A DNA stretch of 64,000 nt, taken from positions 124,001 through 188,000 of the forward strand of contig NZ_FMCU01000010.1 in the NCBI RefSeq assembly GCF_900091525.1, read 5' to 3'. The notes under the pieces are model-generated. The model had not been told where the DNA came from. It searched no databases and saw nothing but the letters and a program-made list of their open reading frames with translations. This document shows, one piece after another, positions 50,281 to 60,240 of the stretch. Position 1 is the first letter of the stretch. Each line of letters opens with the position of its first letter. A program made the position numbers and the translations under genes. The DNA is from Micromonospora matsumotoense (GTDB lineage: Bacteria > Actinomycetota > Actinomycetes > Mycobacteriales > Micromonosporaceae).

Positions 50281-51669
50281 ATGTCCGTGCGTCGGCAGGC
50301 GATGCGGGTGGTGACCGTCGGTGCGCTGCTCGGTGGCCTGGTGGCGGTCGGCGCGCTCCCCGCGTATGCGGCCTCGGACCGGGTGCGGGTCCGGGCCTCG
50401 GGTGGCTTCTCCGCCGGCGGTTCGCCCGGCACGGTCTCGATCGAGGTGCGTAAGCGTACCGACGGGTGTGTGTTGCTGCGCACCGCGCTGGGGCTGAGCC
50501 TTGCCGGGGTTACCGCAGATCAGGTGCGGGTAGAGGTGAATGCCGGGGGACGCTGGTCGAGCGTGCCCGTCTCCGGTGACGGTGGCGTGGTGCGGATCTC
50601 CCGTACCTCGCCGGCGGATCCGCCGTTGTGCAAGGGGAAGAGCAGCACCGTCCGCTACCGGGTGGCGTTCCTGGCCGGGGCGCCGGCGGGTCGGCTGGAC
50701 GTGGTCGGTGAGGTGACGACTGCGGTCGGCCGGCTGATCGGCCGGGGCGCCGACACGTCCAGGGTCGGCGGAAGGGCTGCCGGCACCCCGATCCCGAGTC
50801 CCACCCCGACCAGGAAGCCCACGCCCACCCCCGCGCTCGTGGCGGAGCCGGTGGCCACCCAGGCCGTGCTCGCCGCTCCGCCCGCCGGCCGGGCCGCCGC
50901 CGCAGAGACCTCCGGAGGATCCATGATCATGTATGCCGGTATCGCCCTGGTGATCCTGGGTGCCGGGCTCATCGCCCTGCTGATCTTCCGGTCCCGCGCC
51001 GACCGGGCCCGCGCCAGAATGGCCGGTGCCGACCTGGACCGGGTCGTCGACCCGGGTGGCTTCCCGGCCGTGCCGCAGCCCCGCAACCCGGGTCCGACCA
51101 CCTACCGCTCCGGGGGTGCGGTGCCGGGCCCGCCTCCGACGCCCGCCGGTTCGGTGTACGGGGAACAGCAGCTTCCCACTCCGGCCGGCCAGGTGTACGG
51201 AGGGCGGCAGCTCCCGACGCCCGCCGGCCAGGTGTACGGGCAGCAGCCGTCCGCACCGGCCCGCCCCGGTGGCCTGTACGGGGCACCCGGCACCTACCCG
51301 GCAGTGACACCCACCCCGCGCCCTGCCGGCGGGGTGTACGGCGCCCGCCCGGCCGCCGCCCCGGATCACCCGGTCTCCGCGCCGCCGGTCTCCGCTCCGT
51401 CCGTCCCGCCTCCGCCGGTCTCCGCTCCGCCCGCCCCGGAGCGGCCCGCGTCCGCTCCGCCGGCTGCTGCTGTACCCGTCCCACAGCGGCCCGTCTCCGT
51501 CCCGCCGGCCGCTGCACCCGCTCTGCCGGCCGCTGCTGCACCCGCTCCGCCGGCTGCTGCACCCGTCCCGGAGCGGCCCGTCTCCGTCCCGCCCGCCCAG
51601 GGACGACCCGCCTCGACGCCCACCACGGGCGGTGGGTCGACAACGATCATGCCCCAGCTCCCCGGCTAG
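50281..51669 (+). CDS. Secreted/membrane-anchored protein with Pro-rich repeat tail
   Basis: A 462-residue protein of unknown function. A signal peptide (VVTVGALLGGLVAVGALPAY, cut near AYA-AS) is followed by an extracellular beta-rich domain with two cysteines (DGCVLLRTALGLSL and PPLCKGKSSTVRYRVAFL). Then come a Pro/Thr spacer, a transmembrane helix at about residues 217-238 (IMYAGIALVILGAGLIALLI) and a cytoplasmic tail of about 220 residues with LPTPAGQVYGxxQ repeats and PVSAPP/PERPVSVPP runs. The tail could be a docking region for SH3-like or WW-like partners or a low-complexity scaffold. Confidence 0.75.
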   Translation: MSVRRQAMRVVTVGALLGGLVAVGALPAYAASDRVRVRASGGFSAGGSPGTVSIEVRKRTDGCVLLRTALGLSLAGVTADQVRVEVNAGGRWSSVPVSGDGGVVRISRTSPADPPLCKGKSSTVRYRVAFLAGAPAGRLDVVGEVTTAVGRLIGRGADTSRVGGRAAGTPIPSPTPTRKPTPTPALVAEPVATQAVLAAPPAGRAAAAETSGGSMIMYAGIALVILGAGLIALLIFRSRADRARARMAGADLDRVVDPGGFPAVPQPRNPGPTTYRSGGAVPGPPPTPAGSVYGEQQLPTPAGQVYGGRQLPTPAGQVYGQQPSAPARPGGLYGAPGTYPAVTPTPRPAGGVYGARPAAAPDHPVSAPPVSAPSVPPPPVSAPPAPERPASAPPAAAVPVPQRPVSVPPAAAPALPAAAAPAPPAAAPVPERPVSVPPAQGRPASTPTTGGGSTTIMPQLPG

Positions 51670-51738
51670 CACGGGGCGGACGCCACCGCTCCGATACGCT
51701 CAGGGTCGTTGACGACCCCTGTCGAGGAGCTGAAACCG

Positions 51739-53121
51739 GTGTCTGACCTGTCCCAGATCGTGAAGGCGTACGACGTCCGTGGGACGGTGCCCGACCAGTG
51801 GGACGAGCGGGCCGCCGAGGCGCTGGGGGCCGCCCTCACCCAGGTGCTCAACGCCGCCGACGAGCCCGGCGACGCCGTGCTGATCGCGCACGACATGCGG
51901 GACACCGGCCCAGGGCTGGCCGCCGCCTTCGCCGCCGGCGTCCGGGCCGAGGGACGGGCCGTGATCGAGCTGGGGCTGGCCTCCACCGACATGCTCTACT
52001 ACGCCTCGGGCGCGCTGGGCCTGCCCGGGGCCATGTTCACCGCCAGTCACAACCCGGCGCAGTACAACGGCATCAAGATGTGCCGCTCCGGCGCCCGCCC
52101 GATCGGCCAGGACAGCGGCCTTTCCGACATCCGGGTCCGGGCCCAGGCGCTGCTCGACGGCGGCACCCGGCCCACGAACGCGCCGACGGCCCCCGTGGAC
52201 CGGCGTGACCTGCTCCCTGACTACGCGGCCCACCTGCGCAAGCTGGTCGACCTGTCGACCATCCGCCCGCTCAAGGTGGTGGTGGACGCGGGCAACGGGA
52301 TGGGCGGTTACACGGTGCCGAGTGTGCTCGGTGACGCGGCGCTGCCGGCCCTGCCGCTGGAGATCGTTCCCCTCTACTTCGCGCTGGACGGCACCTTCCC
52401 GAACCACGAGGCGAACCCGCTCGACCCGAAGAACCTGGTGGACCTCCAGCGCGCGGTGGTGGCGAACTCCGCCGACCTCGGCCTCGCCTTCGACGGCGAC
52501 GCCGACCGCTGCTTCGTGATCGACGAGCGGGGCGAGCCGGTCTCCCCGTCCGCGATCACCGCCCTGGTCGCCGCCCGCGAGCTGGCCAAGCACCCCGGCT
52601 CCACGGTGATCCACAATCTGATCACCTCCCGCGCGGTGCCGGAGATCATCAAGGAGCACGGGGGCGTGCCGGTGGTGGCCCGGGTCGGCCACTCCTTCAT
52701 CAAGGCCGAGATGGCGCGCACCAACGCGATCTTCGGCGGTGAGCACTCCGCGCACTACTACTTCCGGGACTTCTGGTTCGCCGACACCGGCATGCTCGCC
52801 GCCATGCACACCCTGGCCGCACTGGGGGAGCAGTCCCAGCCGCTGTCCCTGCTGGCCAGCGTCTACGAGCGGTACGTCGCCTCCGGTGAGATCAACTCCA
52901 CGGTGACCGACCAGGCCGCCCGGGTGGCCGAGGTGCGGGCCGCGTACCCGCAGGCGGAGGTGGACGAGCTGGACGGGCTCACCCTGCGTTTCCCCGACGG
53001 TGCCTGGTTCAACCTGCGCGCGTCCAACACCGAGCCGCTGCTGCGACTCAACGTGGAGGGCCCGACCGAGGAGCGGATGACCTCGCTGCGCGACGAGGTG
53101 CTGGAGCAGGTTCGCCGATAA
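51739..53121 (+). CDS. manB: Phosphomannomutase/phosphoglucomutase
   Basis: Interconverts mannose 6-phosphate and mannose 1-phosphate, feeding manC. The 460-residue enzyme has the substrate loop IVKAYDVRGTVPDQW, the phosphoserine loop MFTASHNPAQYNGIKMC (Ser near residue 104), the Mg loop AFDGDADRCFVIDERG (about 251-257), the sugar loop GGEHSAHYYFRDFWFADTGM and the phosphate-binding RASNTEPLLRLNVE. GTG 51739 is chosen because GAGGAG (51724-51729) lies 9 nt upstream. The gene starts the manB-Trm112-SIS-CDF-manA run, which is probably an operon. Confidence 0.94.
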   Translation: MSDLSQIVKAYDVRGTVPDQWDERAAEALGAALTQVLNAADEPGDAVLIAHDMRDTGPGLAAAFAAGVRAEGRAVIELGLASTDMLYYASGALGLPGAMFTASHNPAQYNGIKMCRSGARPIGQDSGLSDIRVRAQALLDGGTRPTNAPTAPVDRRDLLPDYAAHLRKLVDLSTIRPLKVVVDAGNGMGGYTVPSVLGDAALPALPLEIVPLYFALDGTFPNHEANPLDPKNLVDLQRAVVANSADLGLAFDGDADRCFVIDERGEPVSPSAITALVAARELAKHPGSTVIHNLITSRAVPEIIKEHGGVPVVARVGHSFIKAEMARTNAIFGGEHSAHYYFRDFWFADTGMLAAMHTLAALGEQSQPLSLLASVYERYVASGEINSTVTDQAARVAEVRAAYPQAEVDELDGLTLRFPDGAWFNLRASNTEPLLRLNVEGPTEERMTSLRDEVLEQVRR

Positions 53122-53184
53122 GATCCCCTGCGCCGGTCGGCACCGCCGACCGGCACAGACCACACACGTGGAAGGAGCCGCGCC

Positions 53185-53370
53185 GTGGCCCTGGACCCGC
53201 AGTTGCTCGAGATCCTCGCCTGCCCGGACACACACCACGCACCGCTGGACTACGACGCTCAGGCCCAGACCCTCACCTGCACGCAGTGCGGTCGCATCTT
53301 CGAGGTGCGTGACGACGTGCCGGTGCTGCTGCTGGACGAGGCACGTGGCGGGCCGGAGGCGCAGCGGTGA
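53185..53370 (+). CDS. Trm112-family small zinc-type protein
   Basis: 61 residues starting ALDPQLLEILACPDTHHAPL after the GTG initiator, with CTQCGRIFEVRDDVPVLLLD. The three visible cysteines (ACPD, CTQC) match the Trm112/UPF0434 zinc-ribbon fold, whose members activate methyltransferases or act as folding partners. It sits between manB and the SIS gene and overlaps the latter's ATG (TGATG). Confidence 0.9.
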   Translation: MALDPQLLEILACPDTHHAPLDYDAQAQTLTCTQCGRIFEVRDDVPVLLLDEARGGPEAQR

Positions 53371-54563
53371 TGGAGGGAACGGCCGGCGTCAGCGGCCGGC
53401 GGGTGGCCGACGAATCGATGCTGGACGACCCGGAGGCGGTCGCCAACCACGACCCGGGCGGGATGCTGCGCTTCACCGCCTCCGCCGGGGCCCAGGTGCG
53501 GGAGTCCGCCGCGCTGGCCGCCGAGGCCAACCTGGCACTGCTGGAGGACGAGGGTCGCCCCCGGGCGGTCGTCATCGCCGGCATCGGCACCGCCGGGCGT
53601 ACCGGGGACGTGCTGGCCACGGTCGCCGGGCCGCGCTGCCCGGTGCCGGTCATCCCGCACCGCAGCGCCGGGGTGCCCGGCTGGGTCGGTGCGGCCGACG
53701 TGGTGATCGCGGTCAGCGCGTCCGGTCGCAGCCCGGAGGCGTTGGGCGCCGCCGAGGCCGCGCACCGCCGGGGGGCCCGACTGGTCGCGGTCGGCGCGCC
53801 CGACTCGCAGTTGCAGTCGGTGGCCGAGCGGGCCCGTGCCCCGTTCATCCCGGTGCCCCGCCGCGCCCCGGCCCGCGCCAGCCTCTGGGCGCTCACCGTG
53901 CCGGTTCTGCTCGCCGCCCGTACGCTCGGCCTGGTGAAGGTCAACGAGGCGGATCTGGCCGAGACGGCGGCCCGGCTCGACGCCGACGCCGACCGGTGCC
54001 GGTCGACCGCCGAGTCCTTCGTCAACCCGGCGAAGTCGCTGGCCCTCGGGCTGGCCGGGTCGATTCCGATCGTCTGGGGCTCGTCCCCGCTGGCCACCGT
54101 GGCGGCCCGCCGGTTCGGCGACACGCTGTCGGCCAACGCCCGCTACCCGGTGGTCACCGGGGCGCTGGGTGAGGCCGGCCGGGGCCGGGTCGGCCTGCTC
54201 GACGGCGTCTTCGGCGGCCTGGTGGAGTCGACGCGGGACATCTTCGCCGACGGGGACGAGGTCGAGCCCGACCCGACCCGGCTGCGGCTGGTGCTGCTGC
54301 GTGACGGCGGCCTCAACGCCGACGACGACACCGACGAGCCGCTCGCCGTCGAGGAACGCCGCGCCGACGCGGTGCAGACCCTCGCCGAGCGGCGCGGCGT
54401 GCGCTGTGACGTGGTCACCGCCGAGGGCGGTTCCGCGCTGGAACGGCTCGCCTCCCTCATCGCGGTGCCCGACTTCGCGTCGATCTATCTGGCCCTGGCC
54501 CATGGGCTGGACCCGATGGCCGTTCCGGCCGTCACCGAGATGAAGGAGCTGTCGAACCCGTGA
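53370..54563 (+). CDS. SIS-domain sugar isomerase-like protein (PGI/PMI type)
   Basis: A 397-residue sugar-phosphate-binding protein with two SIS-like halves. The first is VVIAGIGTAGRTGDVLATVA, ADVVIAVSASGRSPEALGAA. The second is IPIVWGSSPLATVAARRFGD, with a C-terminal helical PGI-like region (YLALAHGLDPMAVPAVTEMK). In archaea and actinobacteria such bifunctional phosphoglucose/phosphomannose isomerases feed mannose metabolism. Its place between manB and manA matches the order I recall for mycobacterial Rv3256c. ATG 53370 or GTG 53367 could be the start. Confidence 0.87.
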   Translation: MEGTAGVSGRRVADESMLDDPEAVANHDPGGMLRFTASAGAQVRESAALAAEANLALLEDEGRPRAVVIAGIGTAGRTGDVLATVAGPRCPVPVIPHRSAGVPGWVGAADVVIAVSASGRSPEALGAAEAAHRRGARLVAVGAPDSQLQSVAERARAPFIPVPRRAPARASLWALTVPVLLAARTLGLVKVNEADLAETAARLDADADRCRSTAESFVNPAKSLALGLAGSIPIVWGSSPLATVAARRFGDTLSANARYPVVTGALGEAGRGRVGLLDGVFGGLVESTRDIFADGDEVEPDPTRLRLVLLRDGGLNADDDTDEPLAVEERRADAVQTLAERRGVRCDVVTAEGGSALERLASLIAVPDFASIYLALAHGLDPMAVPAVTEMKELSNP

Positions 54564-54654
54564 ACGTATGCAGGGACCGCGCTGTGGGCGGGCGAGCCAT
54601 CGGCCTCGGTGGCGCGGCGTCTCGCGTCGTCGCGTCGGGTAGCGGGGTGGTGGC

Positions 54655-55662
54655 GTGAGCGCGAACGGTGGGACCAAGGCGATCATCGCCGCCCTGCTGG
54701 CGAACGTCGGCATCGCGATCACCAAGTTCATCGCGTTCCTGCTGACCAGTTCGTCGTCGATGCTGGCGGAGTCGATCCACTCGGTGGCCGACTCGGGCAA
54801 CCAGGCGCTGCTGCTGCTCGGCGGTAAGCGGGCCAAGCGGGCGGCGACCCCGGAACACCCCTTCGGGTACGGCCGGGAGCGCTACATCTACGCGTTCATC
54901 GTGTCGATCGTGCTGTTCAGCCTCGGTGGTCTCTTCGCGCTCTACGAGGCGTGGCACAAGGCGGCCGATCCGCACCCGATCACCGCGTGGCAGTGGGTGC
55001 CGGTGACGGTGCTGCTGGCCGCCATCGTGATGGAGAGCTTCTCCTTCCACACCGCGATCAAGGAGTCGAACCACACCCGGGGCAGCCAGTCCTGGGTGAA
55101 CTTCATCCGCCGGGCGAAGGCGCCGGAGCTGCCGGTGGTGCTGCTGGAGGACTTCGGCGCACTGGTCGGGCTGGTGCTGGCCCTGTTCGGCGTGGGGCTG
55201 ACGCTGATCACCGGCAACGGCATGTGGGACGCCGCCGGCACCGCGATGATCGGCGTGCTGCTGGTGATCATCGCGATCGTGCTGGCGATCGAGACCAAGA
55301 GCCTGCTGCTCGGTGAGGGTGCCGACCCGGCCGATCTGGCGACCATCGAGCGGGCGGTCACCGCCGGCCCAGAGGTCGAGCGGATCATCCACATGAAGAC
55401 GCTCTACCTCGGCCCGGAGGAGCTGATGGTGGCCGCGAAGATCGGCGTCCCGGCGTGGGAGAGCGCCGAGGAACTGGCCAGGGGGATCAACACTGTCGAG
55501 GCGCGGATCCGGGCGGCCGTGCCGATCGCCCGGGTCATCTACCTGGAGCCGGACATCTACAGCGTCGCCGCCGAGCGGGCCGGCACCGGCACGGCCGCGC
55601 CGACCGCCGCCGCGCCGTCGCCGAGCGAGTCGGGTGAGGTGGCCGGGCGGGCCGGGGGCTGA
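54655..55662 (+). CDS. Cation diffusion facilitator (CDF) metal exporter
   Basis: A 335-residue inner-membrane antiporter that would export Zn, Mn or similar divalent metal. Six helices are predicted; the metal-site motifs are LAESIHSVADSGNQALL (His-x3-Asp of helix II) and VVLLEDFGALVGLVLALFGV (helix V, E-D pair instead of the usual HxxxD). The C-terminal ferredoxin-like cytoplasmic domain (VERIIHMKTLYLGPEELMVA) is followed by a Pro/Ala tail. GTG 54655 lies 92 bp after the SIS gene. The odd helix V motif means metal choice cannot be assigned. Confidence 0.87.
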   Translation: MSANGGTKAIIAALLANVGIAITKFIAFLLTSSSSMLAESIHSVADSGNQALLLLGGKRAKRAATPEHPFGYGRERYIYAFIVSIVLFSLGGLFALYEAWHKAADPHPITAWQWVPVTVLLAAIVMESFSFHTAIKESNHTRGSQSWVNFIRRAKAPELPVVLLEDFGALVGLVLALFGVGLTLITGNGMWDAAGTAMIGVLLVIIAIVLAIETKSLLLGEGADPADLATIERAVTAGPEVERIIHMKTLYLGPEELMVAAKIGVPAWESAEELARGINTVEARIRAAVPIARVIYLEPDIYSVAAERAGTGTAAPTAAAPSPSESGEVAGRAGG

Positions 55663-55664
55663 GC

Positions 55665-56951
55665 GTGGAGCTGCTGTACGGGTCGATCCGCGACTACGCC
55701 TGGGGGTCCCGCTCGGCGATCGCCGAGTTGCAGGGGCGACCGGTGCCCAGCGCCGGCCCGGAGGCGGAGTTGTGGCTGGGCGCCCACCCGGGCGGCCCGG
55801 CCACGGTCGACCGGGCCGGCGAGCGGATGAGCCTGACCGACCTGCTGGTCGCCGAGCCGGACCACTGGCTCGGCGACCAGGTGGTCGACCGGTTCGGCAC
55901 CCGACTGCCGTTCCTGCTGAAGGTGCTCGCCGCGGACGCCCCGCTGAGTCTCCAGGCCCACCCGGACGCCGAGCAGGCCCAGGCCGGATACGCGGCCGAG
56001 CAGGCCCTGGTCGATCTGCCGGCCGCACAGGTCCCGGTCGATCTGCCGGCCGCACAGGCCCGGGTCGGGTCGCCGGCCGAGGCTGCGGCGGCGAGTGTCG
56101 TCGGGGCGGCCCAGGCCGCTGTGGGGACGGGTCGGGTGCAGGGGCCGCGTAACTATGTCGATCCGTACCACAAGCCGGAGTTGCTGGTCGCGTTGACGCC
56201 GTTCGACGCGCTCTGCGGGTTCCGTGATCCGGGGGTGTCGGCGACGGCGGTGGCCGGTTTCGGCGTACCGGAGTTGTCGCCGGTGGTGGCGGCGCTGCGG
56301 GCCGGTCCGGCGGGGTTGCGGGAGGCCGTACGGACGCTGCTGACCTGGCCGGACGGGGACCGCGCCGGGCTGATCGAGGCGGTGCGCACCGCGGACGTGG
56401 CCGGGCCGGACGCGGAGTTGGCCCGGGAGTTGGCCGTCCGCTACCCGGCCGACCCGGGGGTGCTGGTGGCGCTGCTGCTGCATCACGTCCGGTTGACTCC
56501 GGGGGAGGCGATCTGGATGCCGGCCGGCAACCTGCACGCCTACCTGCGGGGCTGCGGCGTGGAGATCATGGCGGCCAGTGACAACGTGCTGCGCGGCGGA
56601 CTGACCCCGAAGCACGTGGACGTCGACGAGTTGCTGCGGGTGTTGTGCTTCGAGGTGCTGGGCGATCCGGTGATCGTCGCTCGTCCGGTGGCACCCGGGG
56701 TGGTCCGTTGGCCGGTGCCGGTGGACGACTTCGCGCTGCACCGGGTGACGGTGGAGGCGGCCGGGCCGGAGGTCCGGCTGCCGCTGCCCGGGCCCCGGGT
56801 GGTGTTCTGCCACAGCGGCAAGGTCGCGGTCGACGACGGGATCGGCGCGGTGATGCTCGGTCCGGGGCAGGCCGCCGTGGGCACGGCCGCCGCGGCGGCA
56901 CTGGTCGTTTCCGGTACGGGTGCGGCATTCGTCGCCAGCTGCGGCATCTGA
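55665..56951 (+). CDS. manA: Mannose-6-phosphate isomerase, type I, with a repetitive insertion
   Basis: Zinc enzyme interconverting fructose 6-phosphate and mannose 6-phosphate. The 428-residue protein has MELLYGSIRDYAWGSRSAIA, PEAELWLGAHPGGPA, LPFLLKVLAADAPLSLQAHP (Zn ligands Gln and His), YVDPYHKPELLVALTPFDAL (Zn Glu) and LTPGEAIWMPAGNLHAYLRG (Zn His). An insertion of about 45 residues near 105-150 separates the usual AGYAAEQ and NYVDPYHKPEL segments and includes two copies of VDLPAAQ encoded by a 27-bp tandem repeat (56011-56064). GTG 55665 is 2 bp after the CDF stop. Confidence 0.93.
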   Translation: MELLYGSIRDYAWGSRSAIAELQGRPVPSAGPEAELWLGAHPGGPATVDRAGERMSLTDLLVAEPDHWLGDQVVDRFGTRLPFLLKVLAADAPLSLQAHPDAEQAQAGYAAEQALVDLPAAQVPVDLPAAQARVGSPAEAAAASVVGAAQAAVGTGRVQGPRNYVDPYHKPELLVALTPFDALCGFRDPGVSATAVAGFGVPELSPVVAALRAGPAGLREAVRTLLTWPDGDRAGLIEAVRTADVAGPDAELARELAVRYPADPGVLVALLLHHVRLTPGEAIWMPAGNLHAYLRGCGVEIMAASDNVLRGGLTPKHVDVDELLRVLCFEVLGDPVIVARPVAPGVVRWPVPVDDFALHRVTVEAAGPEVRLPLPGPRVVFCHSGKVAVDDGIGAVMLGPGQAAVGTAAAAALVVSGTGAAFVASCGI

Positions 56952-57036
56952 AGACCCGGACGGGCGGACTTCCCACCGCCCGCAGCTCTGTTGGCGGGGA
57001 TCACGGCACGCCACAAGTCGGACTTTCCCGATTTGC

Positions 57037-57186
57037 TTGACTATGTCGTGGCGCAATGTAACCCTATGTGTACGCAGCGTTGTCGCGACGAAAGGTCCGG
57101 CGGCGCGCGGGGGAAACCAAACCGGGGGGATGCACGGGGCGGCCGGCAGGTGGGCGGAGGTTTCGTCCAGCGCCGACCGCCCCGTG
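57037..57186 (+). promoter_or_regulatory. Promoter and structured leader upstream of sahH
   Basis: TTGACT (57037-57042) could be a -35 box with a -10 near TAACCC (57059-57064). The leader to the sahH ATG would be about 200 nt. It contains CACGGGGCGG (57133-57142) that pairs with CCGCCCCGTG (57177-57186), extended by CGGC/GCCG, and G-rich single-stranded tracts (GGGGGAAACC at about 57102-57111). The 320-bp gap holds no gene I can support. A riboswitch or another RNA regulator is possible; I cannot assign a class by eye. Confidence 0.45.
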
Positions 57187-57271
57187 TGCTGTTCCAGACG
57201 GCCCCCAGCGCGACGCGAGGGGGCGCGCGTAAGGTGGATGGCTGCGCAGCCATCGTTCGACAGGAGCCTTC

Positions 57272-58759
<1,488 letters not shown>

Positions 58760-58771
58760 GCACCGCGCCTG

Positions 58772-58816
58772 ACGAGGGAGGGGGTCGACCGCGACATGGT
58801 CGGCCCCCTCCCTCGT
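58772..58816. terminator. Hairpin terminator after sahH
   Basis: A 19-bp stem (arms 58772-58790 and 58798-58816, core ACGAGGGAGGGGG) with one G-U type mismatch and a 7-nt loop, 13 bp after the sahH stop. It may also serve the convergent small gene that ends at 58838. Confidence 0.8.
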
Positions 58817-58837
58817 GCCGGGTCAGGTGCGTCGGGG

Positions 58838-59209
58838 TCAGGGTGCGTCGGGTCTGCGGCGGGTCGGACGGACCCAGGTCCACACGCACCAGGCGAGCCA
58901 GACGAGGGAGACCACCACGGCCAGTGGGCGCAGCCGGAGCGCGTTGAGGATGATCACCAGCGCGAGTACGCCCAGCCACGGGCCGAAGCCCCTCACCGGT
59001 GCCGCCCCGGCCGACGGGGGCGGGGCGCACGGGGGTCGGAAGCCCCTGGTGGTGGGCGGCGCGCGGGGCGGAGGGTGGGGGTGCGGGGCGTGTCGGGCAC
59101 GGGCCGTCCTGTCCTGGGGTACGTCGGATTTTGCCACGTCGGACGGCTGGTGGGCACCCCCCGGCCAGCGGGTCCGCCCGACCCTTCCGACCAGGGTGAA
59201 CCCGGTCAT
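58838..59209 (-). CDS. Small membrane protein of unknown function
   Basis: An open frame of 123 codons. The last 50 residues form two likely helices (WLGVLALVIILNALRLRPLA, VVVSLVWLAWCVWTWVRP), which is convincing as protein. The first 75 residues are Pro/Arg/His-rich and may be non-coding, so a shorter protein starting near GTG at about 59000 (VRGFGPWLGV) is possible. No family is known to me. It is convergent with sahH and divergent from efeU. Confidence 0.55.
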   Translation of the reverse strand: MTGFTLVGRVGRTRWPGGAHQPSDVAKSDVPQDRTARARHAPHPHPPPRAPPTTRGFRPPCAPPPSAGAAPVRGFGPWLGVLALVIILNALRLRPLAVVVSLVWLAWCVWTWVRPTRRRPDAP

Positions 59210-59239
59210 GAACGACTTGACGGGACCCTGGATCAGGAG

Positions 59240-59258
59240 GAAGGTATGGCTGCCCTAA
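59240..59258 (+). promoter_or_regulatory. Iron-box (IdeR/DmdR) candidate upstream of efeU
   Basis: The 19-mer at 59240-59258 matches the actinobacterial iron-box consensus TTAGGTTAGGCTAACCTAA at 13 of 19 positions, including AGGT, GGCT and CCTAA. It ends 38 bp before the efeU start, at a place suited to repression by an iron-loaded IdeR/DmdR protein. Confidence 0.6.
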
Positions 59259-59296
59259 GTAAACTGAGGCAGGCCTGACCACGACACGGAGCACCG

Positions 59297-60211
59297 ATGT
59301 TCGCCACGTACCTGATCGGCCTGCGGGAGGGCCTGGAGGCGACGCTCGTCGTCAGCATCCTGGTCGCCTTCCTGGTCAAGTCGCAGCGCCACGACCGGCT
59401 GCCCCAGGTGTGGGCCGGGGTCGGGCTCGCCGTGGCGCTCTCGGTCCTGTTCGGTTGGCTCATCGAGTACACCTCGACCTCGCTGCTGGCCCGCTCCGAG
59501 GACCGGGAGCTGTTCGAGGCGGTCACCTCGGTCGCCGCCGTGGTCTTCGTGACCTGGATGATCTTCTGGATGCGCCGGGCCGCCCGGACGATCGCCGGTG
59601 AGTTGCGCGGCAAACTCGGCGAGGCGCTCGCCGTCGGCTCGCTCGCGGTGGCCGGGATGGCCTTCCTCGCGGTGATCCGGGAGGGTCTGGAGACCGCCCT
59701 GATCTTCTACTCGGCGGCGCAGAGCGCGACCGGTGGCACCGGCTCCGGGCCGCTGTTGGCCCTGATCGGCGGCATCGTCACCGCCGTCGGGATCGGTTTC
59801 CTGCTCTACCGCAGCGCCCTGCGGATCAACCTGTCGACGTTCTTCACCTGGACCGGCGCGCTGCTGATCCTGGTCGCCGCCGGCATCCTCAAGTACGGCG
59901 TGCACGACTTCCAGGAGGCCGGGGTGTTGCCCGGCCTCAACGACCTGGCCTTCGACATCACCGGCGTGCTCGACCCCAACACCTGGTACGCCGCCCTGCT
60001 CGCCGGCATGTTCAACATCACCGCCGCGCCGAGCGTGCTGGAGATGGTCGCCTGGGTCGCGTACGCCGTACCGGTGCTGGTGCTGTTCCTGCGCCGGCCG
60101 TCGGCCCCCGCGAAGTCCGCGCCGACCCCCACCGCCGACGTTCCCGTCCCGGCACCCACCGCCGACGGCCACGCCACCGCCGCACCGCCGGCCGTGTCGC
60201 GGCGCGTCTGA
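59297..60211 (+). CDS. efeU: FTR1-family iron permease
   Basis: Membrane permease of the EfeUOB iron-uptake system. The 304-residue protein has seven predicted helices and both REGLE iron-binding motifs (YLIGLREGLEATLVVSILVA near residue 10; AVIREGLETALIFYSAAQ near residue 135). The C-terminal 35 residues are Pro/Ala-rich. ATG 59297 has GGAG just upstream. It is the first gene of the efeU-efeO-efeB operon, with gaps of 29 and 55 bp. Confidence 0.94.
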   Translation: MFATYLIGLREGLEATLVVSILVAFLVKSQRHDRLPQVWAGVGLAVALSVLFGWLIEYTSTSLLARSEDRELFEAVTSVAAVVFVTWMIFWMRRAARTIAGELRGKLGEALAVGSLAVAGMAFLAVIREGLETALIFYSAAQSATGGTGSGPLLALIGGIVTAVGIGFLLYRSALRINLSTFFTWTGALLILVAAGILKYGVHDFQEAGVLPGLNDLAFDITGVLDPNTWYAALLAGMFNITAAPSVLEMVAWVAYAVPVLVLFLRRPSAPAKSAPTPTADVPVPAPTADGHATAAPPAVSRRV

Positions 60212-60240
60212 TCACCGCCCTTCCGAGGAGACAAGCAAAG

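Noticed and set aside
58796..59278. Plus-strand frame covering the iron-box region upstream of efeU
   Set aside because: It has no motif and overlaps a terminator, the promoter and a better membrane-protein candidate on the minus strand.
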